Of a DNA stretch of 38,967 bases, positions 1 to 10,746 are shown in pieces. The notes beneath the pieces are model-generated. The model worked only from the letters and a program-made list of their open reading frames with translations. It was not told where the DNA came from and searched no databases. Position numbers and translations under genes: made by a program. How positions within the stretch are numbered: position 1 is the stretch's first letter; the number at the start of each line of letters is the position of its first letter. Source of the stretch: Baumannia cicadellinicola str. Hc (Homalodisca coagulata) (GTDB taxonomy: Bacteria > Pseudomonadota > Gammaproteobacteria > Enterobacterales > Enterobacteriaceae); assembly GCF_000013185.1 (NCBI RefSeq), contig NC_007984.1, positions 30,559-69,525 on the forward strand, written 5' to 3'.

Positions 1-223
1 CTATAAATATAGGTTTAAGTGGGTCTGGTAACTGATATTGAATACATAGTATACGTAGAGTAAGTAGATCACATTTAGAATTATAGGGTAGTACATACAT
101 CATTGGTTCTTGTATATCTAAACATATTTCTGCTAATAACTTAGGAGGAATAATATGACTTCTTACTACTATCTTGAGTAGTAAATATAATATTTTATTA
201 TAAATAGCACGCCAATTAAACAT
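1..223 (-). CDS. plsB: Glycerol-3-phosphate acyltransferase PlsB, N-terminal fragment (runs off left edge)
   Basis: PlsB puts the first acyl chain on glycerol-3-phosphate at the inner membrane, the committed step of phospholipid synthesis. Reading the minus strand from the ATG at 223 gives an open frame of 74 codons to the window edge. It starts MFNWRAIYNKILYLLLKI and contains MYVLPYNSKCDLLTLR. From memory of the family this matches the E. coli PlsB N-terminus (start near SGWPRIYYKLLNLPL, then MYVLPYNSKADLLTLR). The acyltransferase motifs lie beyond the window, so integrity cannot be judged. The E. coli protein can start further upstream; here the ATG at 223 is the only sensible start seen. 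The next gene on this strand, trpS, ends 177 bases upstream. Confidence 0.85.
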   Translation of the reverse strand, partial: MFNWRAIYNKILYLLLKIVVRSHIIPPKLLAEICLDIQEPMMYVLPYNSKCDLLTLRILCIQYQLPDPLKPIFI

Positions 224-400
224 CTATATGTAAAGTATCTAATAAAAATTTTAGGCTAACAAATATTATTTCGTGCATATTGAGTAACTAATTCATCTGT
301 GGTTTCCTGACACTTAAATATTATGTTTAGGAAACATCTATTTAACTAGTTAGTAATTTGTTCTTTTGCATATTAGCAACGCGAATATGGCTAGATAAAA
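224..400. other. Intergenic region trpS-plsB
   Basis: No gene is seen between the end of trpS and the start of plsB, both on the minus strand. An inverted repeat with 7-bp arms (GTTTCCT at 302-308, AGGAAAC at 329-335) and a 20-base loop could end the trpS transcript, but it has no clear U-run and the loop is long, so this is a weak suggestion. Confidence 0.4.
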
Positions 401-1417
401 TTAATTATTAACTAAACAACCTATAGCATTATATACATTAGCTAATGTAACGCTAGCATTCTGGCGTGCCTTTTCTGCTCCTTCGCTTAACACCTTACTT
501 AGGTATGTTTCATCAGCTCGTAGTGTATAATAACGAGCTTGTAGTGAATTCAGCATTTCTGATACAGAACTGGCTACTATAGTTTTTAAATGTCCGTACA
601 TTTTTCCCTCAAACATTTGTTCTAATTGCGCGATGGGAGTATTACTAACACAGGATAAAATATTGAGTAAATTACTAATTCCCGGTTTATTTACTGGATC
701 AAAGCATACTCTAGGTGGATAATCGGAATCGGTAACTGCATTTTTGATCTTTTGTGAGACTAACCTGGTATCTTCTAACAAAGTAATGACATTATTAATA
801 TTATCATATGATTTTGACATTTTTTTAGTAGGCTCGAGTAATGACATTACTCGAGCACCAACATTAGGAATAAGTGGCTCTGGTACGGTAAAAATGTTAC
901 TATAAGTAGTATTAAAACGTTGAGCAATAGTACGTATTAATTCTAGATGTTGTTTTTGATCTTCACCTACAGGAACTTTATTAGCTTGATATAACAAAAT
1001 ATCCGCTGCCATAAGTACTGGATAACTGAATAAGCCAACATTAATATTATTAGCATAACGTTTAGCTTTATGCTTAAATTGCGTCATACGGCTTAGTTCT
1101 CCAAAGTAAGTATAGCAATGTAACAACCAACTTAATTGACTATGTTCTGGAACATGTGATTGTAGAAAAACAACACTTTTTTTAGGATCAATACCACAAG
1201 CTAAGTATAAGGCAATAAAATCCAGCGACTTTTTACGTAACTGATTAGCTGATTGTCGGATGGTAAGAGCATGTAAATCTACAATACAATAGAAACATTC
1301 GTAATCATCCTGCATACTAACCCATTGACGTAATGCGCCAAGATAGTTGCCAATAGTTAATTCTCCTGATGGTTGTGCACCACTAAATACAATAGGCTTA
1401 ATTATTTTATTTTTCAT
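401..1417 (-). CDS. trpS: Tryptophanyl-tRNA synthetase
   Basis: Class I aminoacyl-tRNA synthetase that charges tRNA-Trp in the cytoplasm. The 338-residue product is close to the E. coli length (334). The HIGH-type signature appears as TIGN at residues 21-24 after [10 protein letters not shown]. The KMSKS loop is present exactly at residues 199-203 (KKMSKSYDN). [10 protein letters not shown] at about 151-160 is the usual family stretch. The start ATG at 1417 is followed by a short basic lead-in and then the conserved [10 protein letters not shown] strand. It lies last in an aroK-aroB-rpe-trpS series; in E. coli damX and dam sit between aroB and rpe, and gph between rpe and trpS, and all three are missing here. 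No sign of damage. Confidence 0.96.
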   Translation of the reverse strand: MKNKIIKPIVFSGAQPSGELTIGNYLGALRQWVSMQDDYECFYCIVDLHALTIRQSANQLRKKSLDFIALYLACGIDPKKSVVFLQSHVPEHSQLSWLLHCYTYFGELSRMTQFKHKAKRYANNINVGLFSYPVLMAADILLYQANKVPVGEDQKQHLELIRTIAQRFNTTYSNIFTVPEPLIPNVGARVMSLLEPTKKMSKSYDNINNVITLLEDTRLVSQKIKNAVTDSDYPPRVCFDPVNKPGISNLLNILSCVSNTPIAQLEQMFEGKMYGHLKTIVASSVSEMLNSLQARYYTLRADETYLSKVLSEGAEKARQNASVTLANVYNAIGCLVNN

Positions 1418-1496
1418 TTGTTACTTATACATGCTTCATTTATTATTAGCAGATTGCTCATCAGCTATCATAAATAGCAAAATTAATAACTTCTTC

Positions 1497-2186
1497 TTAT
1501 GAAGAAAGATTACTTACTAACGAAATCTCATTGCGCATTGCGCTGATTACTGCTGCGTAATTCTGCTTGTTCTGGCAGAAGATAGCAGATCCTGCTACAG
1601 CAGCATCTGCTCCAGCATGAGCAATACTACCTATATTTTCTAAAGTTACGCCGCCGTCTACCTCTAGACGGATATTTAAATTATTTTGGTCAATAATTTT
1701 GCGTGCTTGTTGTATTTTCTTTAGTGTCATAGGAAGGAAAGATTGACCACCAAAACCTGGATTAACTGACATTAATAAGATAATATCAACTTTATCGATT
1801 ATATATTCTAAGCAATAAAGTGATGTTGCAGGATTCATTGCTAGCCCAGCTTGACAATTTAGTTCTTTAATCATCTGTAAAGAACGCTCAATATGTTCAG
1901 ATGCTTCTGGATGAAAAGTTATATAGTTAGCACCAGCAGCAGCAAAATCAGCAATTAATTTGTCAACTGGTTTAACCATTAAGTGTACATCTACTGGTAT
2001 AGTAATACCATATTCACGTAATGCATTCAGCACCATCGGGCCCATAGTTAAGTTAGGCACATAGTGATTATCCATTACATCAAAATGGATTACGTCAGCA
2101 CCTGCTGATATTACTCGTACAATATCTTCACCTAAACGGGCAAAATTGGCTGATAAAATTGATGGGATTATCAAAAATTTTTTCAT
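1497..2186 (-). CDS. rpe: Ribulose-phosphate 3-epimerase
   Basis: Interconverts ribulose-5-phosphate and xylulose-5-phosphate in the pentose phosphate pathway. The TIM-barrel protein shows the family landmarks in order: [15 protein letters not shown] near the start, [12 protein letters not shown] at about 34-45, [10 protein letters not shown] at about 66-75, [17 protein letters not shown] and AGSAIF. I chose the ATG at 2186 ([11 protein letters not shown]) because it lines up with the E. coli start; the ATG at 2192 would add only two residues. Neither has a good Shine-Dalgarno sequence. The 93 bases up to aroB are where E. coli has damX and dam, so both have been removed almost without trace. 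Confidence 0.96.
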   Translation of the reverse strand: MKKFLIIPSILSANFARLGEDIVRVISAGADVIHFDVMDNHYVPNLTMGPMVLNALREYGITIPVDVHLMVKPVDKLIADFAAAGANYITFHPEASEHIERSLQMIKELNCQAGLAMNPATSLYCLEYIIDKVDIILLMSVNPGFGGQSFLPMTLKKIQQARKIIDQNNLNIRLEVDGGVTLENIGSIAHAGADAAVAGSAIFCQNKQNYAAVISAMRNEISLVSNLSS

Positions 2187-2285
2187 TGACATATCATTGA
2201 CGTTATCATGTAATTTTTATTAGTCAGTATGACTACTAATATAATATAATATACAGAATATAATTACATTATTATATCATCTTAT

Positions 2286-3365
2286 TTAAATTAGATGAGC
2301 TATTAGTTTTTGCCATTCACTTATACGGTAAGTATGCACTTCTGCAGAACCAAGCTTTAATGGTAATATAATATGTAATATACCATTAGTAGTTTTCTTG
2401 TCGCGCATTATATATGGTAGATAATCTTCTAAAGAAATTTTCATAGGACCAATAACCGGTAAACCAGCACGTAATAGTAAGGTTTTAACACGTTCAGTAT
2501 CTACATTGCTAAAATAACCAAGACTACAAGATACCTGAACTACAATCATTATACCAACAGCTACTGCTTCACCATGCAGCCAATTACCATAGCCCATATG
2601 AGTCTCAATAGCATGACCATAAGTATGTCCTAAGTTAAGTAACGTTCTTACCCCTTTTTCGTGTTCATCAGCTGTAACTATTTTGGCTTTTATCTCACAG
2701 CAACGGCGTATACACCAAGTTACAGTATGTGGTTCAAGTCCTAATAATGCATCAATATTTAATTCTAGCCAATTGAAAAAATTGACGTCAAAAAGGATAC
2801 CATACTTAATTACTTCTGCCAGTCCAGAAGATAGCTCTCGTCGTGGTAATGTAGCTAAGCAATTTGGATCAATTATGACAGAAGTTGGTTGATAGATGGT
2901 ACCAATCATATTTTTACCCAGTGGATGGTTCACAGCAGTTTTACCACCGACTGATGAGTCTACTTGAGAAAGAAGAGTAGTAGGTATTTGTATTATACGT
3001 ACACCGCGTAAATAGTTTGCTGCTGCAAAACCAGCAAGATCACCAATAACACCACCACCGAATGCAATAATAGTTGTATCATTATTATGATATTTTTTTA
3101 GTAGTGCAGTAAAAATTTTATCTATCATTGCTAATGATTTATACTGTTCACCATCTGGTAAAATACATAAATCAATAATTATACCTAGCTCAGTTAATAT
3201 CTGAGATAAAATCTCTAGATATAGTGATGCAATGTAGTTACTAGTAACTACTAATACTTTATCGCCACGTGCTAAGGGCCAAAAAGATGTAGGATCTTGA
3301 AGTAACCCATTTGCAATAATAATTGCATAGCTACGTTCTCCTAATGTAATACTAATTCTATCCAT
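2286..3365 (-). CDS. aroB: 3-dehydroquinate synthase
   Basis: Second shikimate-pathway enzyme: converts DAHP to 3-dehydroquinate using NAD and a divalent metal. The 359-residue product is near the E. coli length (362). Visible family motifs are the NAD-binding stretch [35 protein letters not shown], the NMIGTIYQP loop, and the metal-site segment [11 protein letters not shown] with its histidines. The ATG at 3365 gives [13 protein letters not shown], the usual N-terminus. It follows aroK after four bases, so the pair is surely one transcript. With aroQ at 29189 this window supplies three shikimate-pathway enzymes. Confidence 0.97.
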   Translation of the reverse strand: MDRISITLGERSYAIIIANGLLQDPTSFWPLARGDKVLVVTSNYIASLYLEILSQILTELGIIIDLCILPDGEQYKSLAMIDKIFTALLKKYHNNDTTIIAFGGGVIGDLAGFAAANYLRGVRIIQIPTTLLSQVDSSVGGKTAVNHPLGKNMIGTIYQPTSVIIDPNCLATLPRRELSSGLAEVIKYGILFDVNFFNWLELNIDALLGLEPHTVTWCIRRCCEIKAKIVTADEHEKGVRTLLNLGHTYGHAIETHMGYGNWLHGEAVAVGIMIVVQVSCSLGYFSNVDTERVKTLLLRAGLPVIGPMKISLEDYLPYIMRDKKTTNGILHIILPLKLGSAEVHTYRISEWQKLIAHLI

Positions 3366-3369
3366 AATA

Positions 3370-3891
3370 TTAGTTACGTTCTAGCATACTAATAATATGG
3401 TAAGCAACAACCTTAGCACTTTGTTCATTTGCACGAATAGTAATATCAGCAATCTCTTCATATAGAGGATTACGTTCACGGGCTAAAGCTTCTAGTACTT
3501 CACGTGATGGTATTTTTGCCTGTAATAATGGACGCTTTTTATCCCTTTTTGTACGTACTAACTGTTTTTCAATAGTAGTATCTAGATAAATAACTACACC
3601 ACGTGCAGAAAGGCGGTTACGTGTTTCACGCGATTTTATTGATCCCCCGCCAGTAGCGAGAACAATACCCTGTTTTTCTGTTAGTTCGTTTATGACTTTT
3701 TCTTCCCTAGAACGGAAACCATCTTCACCTTCTACATCAAATACCCAACCTATATCAGCACCGGTTAGTCGTTCAATTTCTTGATCAGAATCAAAAAACT
3801 CCATATTAAGCTGTTGAGCTAACTGACGACCAATAGTGCTTTTGCCAGCTCCCATAGGCCCAATCAGAAATATATTGCGTTTCTCTACCAT
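3370..3891 (-). CDS. aroK: Shikimate kinase I
   Basis: Phosphorylates shikimate at the 3-hydroxyl using ATP. The 173-residue length equals that of E. coli AroK. The Walker A loop GPMGAGKST lies at residues 11-19, and the substrate-binding aspartates are in FFDSDQEIE (34 and 36). LATGGGSIK carries the glycine-rich shikimate-binding stretch, and RPLL the lid arginine region. First gene of the aroK-aroB pair. The upstream 286 bases hold an inverted repeat (3929-3957) that may end the pssA transcript. AroK rather than AroL is supported by the aroB neighbour and the [19 protein letters not shown]-terminus. Confidence 0.97.
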   Translation of the reverse strand: MVEKRNIFLIGPMGAGKSTIGRQLAQQLNMEFFDSDQEIERLTGADIGWVFDVEGEDGFRSREEKVINELTEKQGIVLATGGGSIKSRETRNRLSARGVVIYLDTTIEKQLVRTKRDKKRPLLQAKIPSREVLEALARERNPLYEEIADITIRANEQSAKVVAYHIISMLERN

Positions 3892-3928
3892 TGTTTGGTC
3901 TTATTAAAAGAATGATTAAATTACAAAC

Positions 3929-3957
3929 CCGCTAATTAATATTAATAATATTAGCGG
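3929..3957 (-). terminator. Possible terminator hairpin between pssA and aroK
   Basis: Perfect 8-bp arms CCGCTAAT (3929-3936) and ATTAGCGG (3950-3957) enclose a 13-base AT loop. On the minus strand, downstream of pssA, the hairpin is followed by GTTTGTAATTT, which is moderately U-rich. A second AT-only hairpin (arms 4057-4064 and 4072-4079) lies nearer pssA. Either could end the pssA transcript; the evidence is structural only. Confidence 0.4.
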
Positions 3958-4177
3958 TAAACTTGAATGAACGACAGTACAATTTTAATATGAAATTATT
4001 AAATACTATGGGTAGTTTGGCAACTGATTAAATTAGACAATTTAATTATCAGAATAAAATTCTGTATAATTCAGAATTTATTTGTGACGTTACCGTATAT
4101 ATATATTTTGTACCTACTACCGCTATCAGCTTATGTCTGATCTTTGATCGGATAAAAAGAAAAAATAGATTTACTAT

Positions 4178-5539
4178 TTAGAGTAATTTACTAATTAAGC
4201 GGTCAATCAGGATCGGTCGTAAACGATAAATAATTTTTCTTACTGTAGTTGGATATTCAGCAATGCTTTGTAATTGATTAAAATGGAGTATAACTTTAGT
4301 GTAAGTTCTTATGAAGGATAATTCTTGCTTACTTTGGAGATATAATTGGTTATAATGATCGTGAATTAATAGTCCATTTTCTAAATCCAGTAACCAAGAA
4401 CGTGAATTAAGATTATTACTAGTTAATAATAGCCACTCATTATCTACCCATATACCCTTTACATGATAGCTATTTTCACCATTTTTCCATAGTCTTACTG
4501 TTAATTGACCGTTATCTATATAACGTTGTAGTCGGTAAAGAAAGTTACGTAAGTTCATTTCGTATAAATACGGTAGCATATTTATCATTTTAAATGGTTT
4601 ATCATGAGAAATATAAAAGTCATTAGCCGTTTTATCTCCTACGATTATTTCAATCATCTTACCTTTACGTAATTGAGCAACTAAATTTTGCATTAGTAGC
4701 CTTGGCATATTAAAGTAGGGTGTACATAAAATAATCTTAGTATTTACTGTACAAATTAATTGATAAATAGTTTGGTTTAATATGCTTTGTTTACCTAAGC
4801 CAACTAATGGTGTAATCGCTAACTCATTCAACGTAGCACTTCCTTTATAGCTATAACAGGTATCGCGTAAAGATTGACGTAATAACTTAGTATAATGTTT
4901 AATCTGATATCTCTTAATACGCGTAGGAATATCTAATCTATTTACTGCTGGGGTAGTAAAAAATTGTTGTTTAATATAACTAAGTAAAGAATCAGCTAAT
5001 GGTAAATTACGTATAATATGATAACGATCATATCGATATTTACCTTGCTGATGTAAATAAACATTATTAAGGCTAGCACCACTATAAATTACTTGATCAT
5101 CAATGATAAAGCCTTTTAAATGTAGTACTCCAAGTGCCTCACGCGTGTTAATTGGGACACCATATACTGGTACTTCTATGCCGGGATGAGCTTTTACCAT
5201 GTGGAAATACCAATCAGCTGCATTAGCATAATTATTATGACTACCAATACGACTACGCTGTGCTCGATGCCAATCTACTAAGACAGCTATTTCTAGATAA
5301 GAATTAAACTGCCGTGCTTGATATAGAGCATCAAGAATAACCTTACCACCTTGGTCTTGCTCTAAGGAAAGGGCAACGATATAGATTCTATATTTTGCTG
5401 TTAATATAGTTTTTAATAGCGTTTCACAAAAAGATTGAGGACTATAAAGTGTTTGTATATTTGCAGGAATTTGAGCAATTTTAGGTAATTGTAGCAGGTA
5501 TTGTTTATTTTTTCTACTATATTTGAATGTTAATAACAT
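4178..5539 (-). CDS. pssA: Phosphatidylserine synthase (CDP-diacylglycerol-serine O-phosphatidyltransferase)
   Basis: Makes phosphatidylserine from CDP-diacylglycerol and serine, the precursor of phosphatidylethanolamine. The E. coli enzyme is a peripheral, PLD-superfamily protein. Two HKD motifs are intact, counted on the frame from 5542: H141-K143-D148 in HLKGFIIDD and H360-K362-D367 in HVKGIWVDN. Long stretches such as VPVYGVPINTREALGVLH and VGDKTANDFYI match the E. coli PssA sequence as I recall it, and the length (453 versus 451) fits. This excludes cardiolipin synthase, which shares the HKD fold. The frame opens with GTG at 5542, but the adjacent ATG at 5539 matches the E. coli start. 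No clear Shine-Dalgarno. The gene stands alone between aroK and yqjA. Confidence 0.95.
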   Translation of the reverse strand: MLLTFKYSRKNKQYLLQLPKIAQIPANIQTLYSPQSFCETLLKTILTAKYRIYIVALSLEQDQGGKVILDALYQARQFNSYLEIAVLVDWHRAQRSRIGSHNNYANAADWYFHMVKAHPGIEVPVYGVPINTREALGVLHLKGFIIDDQVIYSGASLNNVYLHQQGKYRYDRYHIIRNLPLADSLLSYIKQQFFTTPAVNRLDIPTRIKRYQIKHYTKLLRQSLRDTCYSYKGSATLNELAITPLVGLGKQSILNQTIYQLICTVNTKIILCTPYFNMPRLLMQNLVAQLRKGKMIEIIVGDKTANDFYISHDKPFKMINMLPYLYEMNLRNFLYRLQRYIDNGQLTVRLWKNGENSYHVKGIWVDNEWLLLTSNNLNSRSWLLDLENGLLIHDHYNQLYLQSKQELSFIRTYTKVILHFNQLQSIAEYPTTVRKIIYRLRPILIDRLISKLL

Positions 5540-5719
5540 CACAGTATACGTACTTTATTTACTTCTTTAGTAAAATGAATTTAATGGTATTGATTATTGA
5601 CATATGCAGAAATATTAATAATATTAGATATTATCTACTAAAATAGTAATTTTGTATAAATAGTCTAATACTAAGATAGTCATTAGGTATACTCTATTCA
5701 TAATATTTTACTCATATAT

Positions 5720-6370
5720 TTATTTTTTTACACGTAATATTAATACTAGTGAACTAACTAATCCTACTGCTAAAAATATTAATGGTACTAAAATTAGTAA
5801 TAACATTAGTTCCTTTTCGTAATGCTGGAATAATGTTGTTTTCCCTAGTATAAAGCCGAGGAATGTTAAGATGAAAACCCATAGAAAAGCGCTTATCCAG
5901 TTAAATAATTGAAAACGTGAACTACTAAGACCTGATAATCCAGCAATAGTCGGTAGTAAAGTTCGCACAAAAGCAATAAATCGTCCAACTAATAGTGCTG
6001 ATAAACCATGACGATGAAACATATAGTAAGCTCGTATATGATATTGTTCTGGTAAATTAGCTAACCAACTTTTAACGCAACGATTATTTTCTAGCCATGT
6101 TCCCTGTAGGTAACTTATCCAACTACCGAAACTAACTGCCATAGTAAGTAATATGATAGTAATAGGAAACGTTAATGTTCCTTTTGCAATTAATACACCG
6201 ATTAATATTAATAGACTATCACCTGGTAGAAATGCCGCTGGTAAAATTCCATTTTCTAAAAAGAGAATGATAAACACTAACAAATAAGTAGTCCAGACTA
6301 TATTATGGTCAGAAAGTGTTTTAAAATCATGTTGCCATAAGGCATGGCATATTTCCTGTATTATATACAT
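5720..6370 (-). CDS. yqjA: DedA-family membrane protein YqjA
   Basis: DedA-family inner-membrane protein; the E. coli member is linked to proton-dependent transport, envelope homeostasis and alkaline or drug tolerance. Several hydrophobic segments are clear, with the DedA signatures ENGILPAAFLPGDSLL (about 40-56) and GRFIAFVRTLLPTIAGLSG (about 130-148). The identity is to YqjA rather than DedA or YohD: ALWQHDF, LIGVLIAKGTL and FHRHGLSALL match YqjA specifically. The frame opens with TTG at 6376, but the ATG at 6370 matches the E. coli start and has GAGAA just upstream. About 216 residues against 220 in E. coli. Stand-alone here. Confidence 0.92.
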   Translation of the reverse strand: MYIIQEICHALWQHDFKTLSDHNIVWTTYLLVFIILFLENGILPAAFLPGDSLLILIGVLIAKGTLTFPITIILLTMAVSFGSWISYLQGTWLENNRCVKSWLANLPEQYHIRAYYMFHRHGLSALLVGRFIAFVRTLLPTIAGLSGLSSSRFQLFNWISAFLWVFILTFLGFILGKTTLFQHYEKELMLLLILVPLIFLAVGLVSSLVLILRVKK

Positions 6371-6904
6371 TTTCAATTCTCACAAATAACGGCATATTAT
6401 GTTAGCGAGATACTATTCTATTACACCTGAAGTCTGTTTAAGCAGATGATAAATATCGGTTACTATAACTTTATCCGTGTTATATGTGCTTTTGCTAAAA
6501 TTAGCACAATGAAGATAAAATCTTAGTAATTAATAGACTATTTATTAGAATAAATAGTTGAACTGTCATTTGAATACCAATAGACTTTTAGACTTTCACT
6601 AAAGTGACTCTGGACTAAGCTAAATATGAGCTTATTTTATTCTTAGGTAATATTATATACATGATATCATCAAAAATATATTTAATATATATGCTAATTC
6701 TTATTAAGAAGATATAATATATTCTTAATAAGAATTAGTAGTATAATTTCTTAAAATATGAGAATAAACCCAGACTTCTTCGTTAATAACGATTACCGTT
6801 ATATATTATATTAGTAAATATCTACTTTGGACCTACGAACATAGGTAGAATGGATAAAGATAGTCTTTTTAATTCACACTGTTTTAGTCTGAATGTGCTC
6901 TTAT
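6371..6904. other. Gene-free region between yqjA and the RNase P RNA, rich in inverted repeats
   Basis: No protein or RNA gene is recognised in these 534 bases. They hold the yqjA upstream region, a tight 10-bp inverted repeat (6537-6546 and 6549-6558) and the long perfect inverted repeat at 6694-6738, listed separately. I looked for remnants of neighbours such as exuR or yqjB in the minus frames and recognised none. Confidence 0.6.
6694..6738. terminator. Long perfect inverted repeat, probably the end of the RNase P RNA transcript
   Basis: Arms of 17 bp at 6694-6710 and 6722-6738 are perfectly complementary and enclose an 11-base loop (GATATAATATA). Each arm contains only two G/C pairs. The repeat lies 167 bases past the 3' end of the RNase P RNA. 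In that direction it is followed by an AT-rich tract ending in ATTTTTG. A terminator or 3'-protecting hairpin is the simplest reading; the length and perfection are unusual. Confidence 0.45.
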
Positions 6905-7277
6905 GAGTGAAGTTGACCGTTAAGCCGGGTTCTGTCTTGGACAGTCATTTATCTAGACTAGTACTCACATACTAGTTCCAGCAGCCTACCCTGGTTTAAA
7001 TGCGGGCTACACTTTTAACCTCTTTTTGGCCTTGCTCCAGGTGGAGTTTACCATACCGTACACTGTTACCAGCTACGTGGTGCGCTTTTACCACACCTTT
7101 TCACCCTTACCTTATCCCAAAAAATTGGTTATTGGCGGTTTGCTTTCTGTTGCACTTGTCGTGAGCTTACACTCCCCAGGTGTTACCTGGCACCTTGCCC
7201 TATGGAGCCCGGACTTTCCTCTCCTACGCTATTTGATAAAAGCGAAGCAGCGACTGTCTAGTCAACTTTCAACTCTA
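6905..7277 (-). ncRNA. rnpB: RNase P RNA (M1 RNA)
   Basis: Catalytic RNA of RNase P, which cuts the 5' leaders from tRNA precursors. On the minus strand the sequence begins GAAAGTTGACTAGACAGTCG at 7270, close to the E. coli 5' end. It then has GGAGAGGAAAGTCCGGGCTC, the hallmark of conserved region I, followed by GGTGCCAGGTAAC. Near the 3' end come GGTAAACTCCACCTGGAGC, CAAGGCC, GTAGGCTGC and AGAACCCGGCTTA. Ends are approximate; the promoter at 7284-7312 puts the transcript start near 7277, and pairing of GTTGAC (5') with GTCAAC (3') closes the molecule near 6907. The plus-strand frame across it is an antisense artefact. Confidence 0.96.
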
Positions 7278-7283
7278 GGAGAG

Positions 7284-7312
7284 AGTATAAATGCTATGAT
7301 ATATTTTGTCAT
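7284..7312 (-). promoter_or_regulatory. Promoter of the RNase P RNA
   Basis: On the minus strand a -35 box ATGACA (7307-7312; five of six to TTGACA) and a -10 box TATACT (7284-7289; five of six to TATAAT) are separated by exactly 17 bases. Transcription would start about seven bases on, near 7277, just before the 5' end of the RNase P RNA. This is the best-matched sigma-70 promoter I found in the window. Confidence 0.7.
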
Positions 7313-7639
7313 TGATAATATCTAATAAATTTATTGTCTAAACTAATAACTATTTTACTATATGCTGGTAATTGATAATTAATTTTTATTAAAATAATAA
7401 AATATATTACTAAATAACGAATCGTTATTAGCAGGTAAGCTATCTTCATAATTTCAATAAATATACAATATAATTTTTATTATATACATAAATTATTTAA
7501 TATAATATTATTTTATGGTATAAATTGTTGTTCCATGTAATATAGGTTATAATTTATATGCTACATTAGTAGAATAGTTTAATATAAATTGTTTATTGCT
7601 TATTTCTATTATTTCAATATAGAAAAGGTAAATTTTAGT
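7313..7639. other. Gene-free region between rnpB promoter and ibaG
   Basis: Very AT-rich and without a gene. It contains a 17-base palindrome (7413-7429; arms AATAACGA and TCGTTATT around a single A) that looks operator-like but is about 210 bases before ibaG and not next to a promoter I can define. Confidence 0.5.
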
Positions 7640-7897
7640 ATGGATATACATGAAATTAAAGAGATACTCATATCATCTCTAGCATTAGACGAAGTCTATG
7701 TAAGCGGTAATAGTAGCCATATTCAAGTTATTGCTGTTAGTAAAATATTTGCTGGCATGAGTAGGGTAAAACAACAACAGACTATTTATGCACCACTAAT
7801 GAAATATATAACTAATAATAGTATTCATGCTATATCAATTAAAGCATACACTATAGAGGAATGGCAAAGTTACGGTAAAAATTTATATAGATGTTAA
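7640..7897 (+). CDS. ibaG: BolA-family protein IbaG
   Basis: Small BolA-like protein (YrbA) that in E. coli works with monothiol glutaredoxins in iron-sulfur handling and is linked to acid stress. The 85-residue product contains the BolA core: [15 protein letters not shown], then [18 protein letters not shown] and [13 protein letters not shown], with the conserved histidine in SSH. The open frame extends to an ATG at 7589, but the ATG at 7640 ([10 protein letters not shown]) fits the family start, with AAAGG upstream. It precedes murA by 67 bases as in E. coli, where the mla genes lie upstream; those are not here. Confidence 0.92.
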   Translation: MDIHEIKEILISSLALDEVYVSGNSSHIQVIAVSKIFAGMSRVKQQQTIYAPLMKYITNNSIHAISIKAYTIEEWQSYGKNLYRC

Positions 7898-7922
7898 CTA
7901 TTAATTTAGCTATTTCTCATAG

Positions 7923-9221
<1,299 letters not shown>

Positions 9222-9269
9222 TCCTAGGTTTATTATTTCAAATAACATCACTGAATCACTAGTTAGTTG

Positions 9270-10652
9270 TTACTTTAACCAGACAAAGACATGATTATCA
9301 CCACGCATTATATCGAGGGCTTTAACAGTAGGTTTACGTTCTAAAGCTTTACGTAACTCAGCTAAATTATGCACTGGTTCAAGATTTAATCCAACAATTA
9401 GATCATGCTGTTGTAGGCCAAGTCTAGCAGCTGGAGAACCTTTTATTATACTTTCTACTAGTATTCCTTTAGTACCATCTTTTCTTTTCCAGTTGCTGAG
9501 AATAGCACCTTGTAGTTCAGGTGTTAATGCTTCTTGGTTAAAGATAGTTGAAATATTATCATCTAGTATTACAGGTATATTAAATAACCTATTATTACGT
9601 AGTATTCCTATATTAATGGTTTTACCTGGCATAGTTGTACCAACTTTTACACGTAGTTCATCGAAGTTATGAATAGGTTTACCATCTACCGATAAGATAA
9701 TATCTCCTGCTTGAATTTTAGCTTTAGCGGCTGCTGATCCAATTATGACTTCGCTTACGAAAGCTCCATGCTGATTTTCAATATGAAAAGCCTGAGCTAT
9801 ATCCATAGTTAATTCTGTGCCTCTAATCCCAAGCTGGCTACGTTTTACTTCACCAAATTCTATTAGCTGTTGGCTTAAATTTTTAACAATATTGCTTGGA
9901 ATAGCAAAACCAATGCCAATATTCCCACCACCAGGTGCTAGAATAGCAGTATTAATGCCTATTAGTTCACCTTTTAGGTTAACTAGCGCACCACCAGAGT
10001 TACCTCGGTTTATTGAGGCATCCGTTTGAATAAAGTGTTCTAACCCTTCTAAATGAAGTCCACTACGACCTAGTGCTGAAATAATACCAGAGGTTACAGT
10101 CTGATCTAGGCCGAATGGGTTACCTACTGCAATAGCAAAATCACCAACTTTTAATGTATCAGAGTCTGCCATTTTAACTTCAGTTAAATTTGTTGAATCG
10201 ATAGGTAACTGTAGTAATGCTAGATCAGTTTGTTCATCATATCCAATAATTCGAGCATTAAATTTACGACCATCGTTCAACTGTACTTTTATTTGATCGG
10301 CCCCAGTAATAACATGATTATTAGTAATAATATAACCTTGATTAGCATTAATAATTACTCCAGATCCAATTCCTTCGAATGGTCTTGTACTATAGTTATC
10401 ACTGGGGAAATCTGGCCCAAAAAAATATTTAAATTCTTTTGGTACAGGAAAAGCAAATTGTGGTGTTGATTGTGTGCCTTCTACATGAACGCTAACAACT
10501 GCAGGTAGCACTTTTGCTAACATAGGAGCTAGACTAGGTATGTTATTTTGTCCATTAACGTCGATTGGTAGTGCTGCTATAAGAGAGCAAAACGGTAAAA
10601 AACTTAGGCCCAAACTAAGCATCAACACTTTAAATAAAGACATTTTTTTCAT
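9270..10652 (-). CDS. degQ: Periplasmic serine protease DegQ
   Basis: HtrA-family periplasmic protease and chaperone for misfolded envelope proteins. The order is: a signal peptide (about 1-27, hydrophobic core VLMLSLGLSFLPFCSLIAA), a trypsin-like domain with the triad H113 (TNNHV), D143 (EQTDLALLQ) and S219 (RGNSGGAL), then two PDZ domains (about 265-360 and 380-458). At 460 residues with two PDZ domains it is DegQ/DegP, not DegS (one PDZ). The short LA-loop region and the IPSLAPMLAKVLPAVVSV start match DegQ. The zapG neighbour agrees with the E. coli order, in which degS follows degQ; degS is missing here, so the sigma-E cascade is probably absent. Confidence 0.93.
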   Translation of the reverse strand: MKKMSLFKVLMLSLGLSFLPFCSLIAALPIDVNGQNNIPSLAPMLAKVLPAVVSVHVEGTQSTPQFAFPVPKEFKYFFGPDFPSDNYSTRPFEGIGSGVIINANQGYIITNNHVITGADQIKVQLNDGRKFNARIIGYDEQTDLALLQLPIDSTNLTEVKMADSDTLKVGDFAIAVGNPFGLDQTVTSGIISALGRSGLHLEGLEHFIQTDASINRGNSGGALVNLKGELIGINTAILAPGGGNIGIGFAIPSNIVKNLSQQLIEFGEVKRSQLGIRGTELTMDIAQAFHIENQHGAFVSEVIIGSAAAKAKIQAGDIILSVDGKPIHNFDELRVKVGTTMPGKTINIGILRNNRLFNIPVILDDNISTIFNQEALTPELQGAILSNWKRKDGTKGILVESIIKGSPAARLGLQQHDLIVGLNLEPVHNLAELRKALERKPTVKALDIMRGDNHVFVWLK

Positions 10653-10746
10653 TTTAAGGTTAACTCGCTTTTTATTTATTAGAAGTAACCGTATATATGT
10701 CTGCTTCTAATGAGTTATGCTAGCTAAAATACAATTGTAAGTATTA

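Noticed and set aside
4178..5539. Cardiolipin synthase
   Set aside because: Two HKD motifs fit either family, but the full sequence, length and the VPVYGVPINTREALGVLH stretch are those of PssA, and no N-terminal membrane segments are present.
7026..7325. 99-residue plus-strand open frame
   Set aside because: It is the antisense of the RNase P RNA; its composition follows the RNA's conserved regions and it matches no protein family.
9270..10652. DegS or DegP
   Set aside because: Two PDZ domains and 460 residues exclude DegS; the short LA-loop region and the zapG neighbour favour DegQ over DegP.
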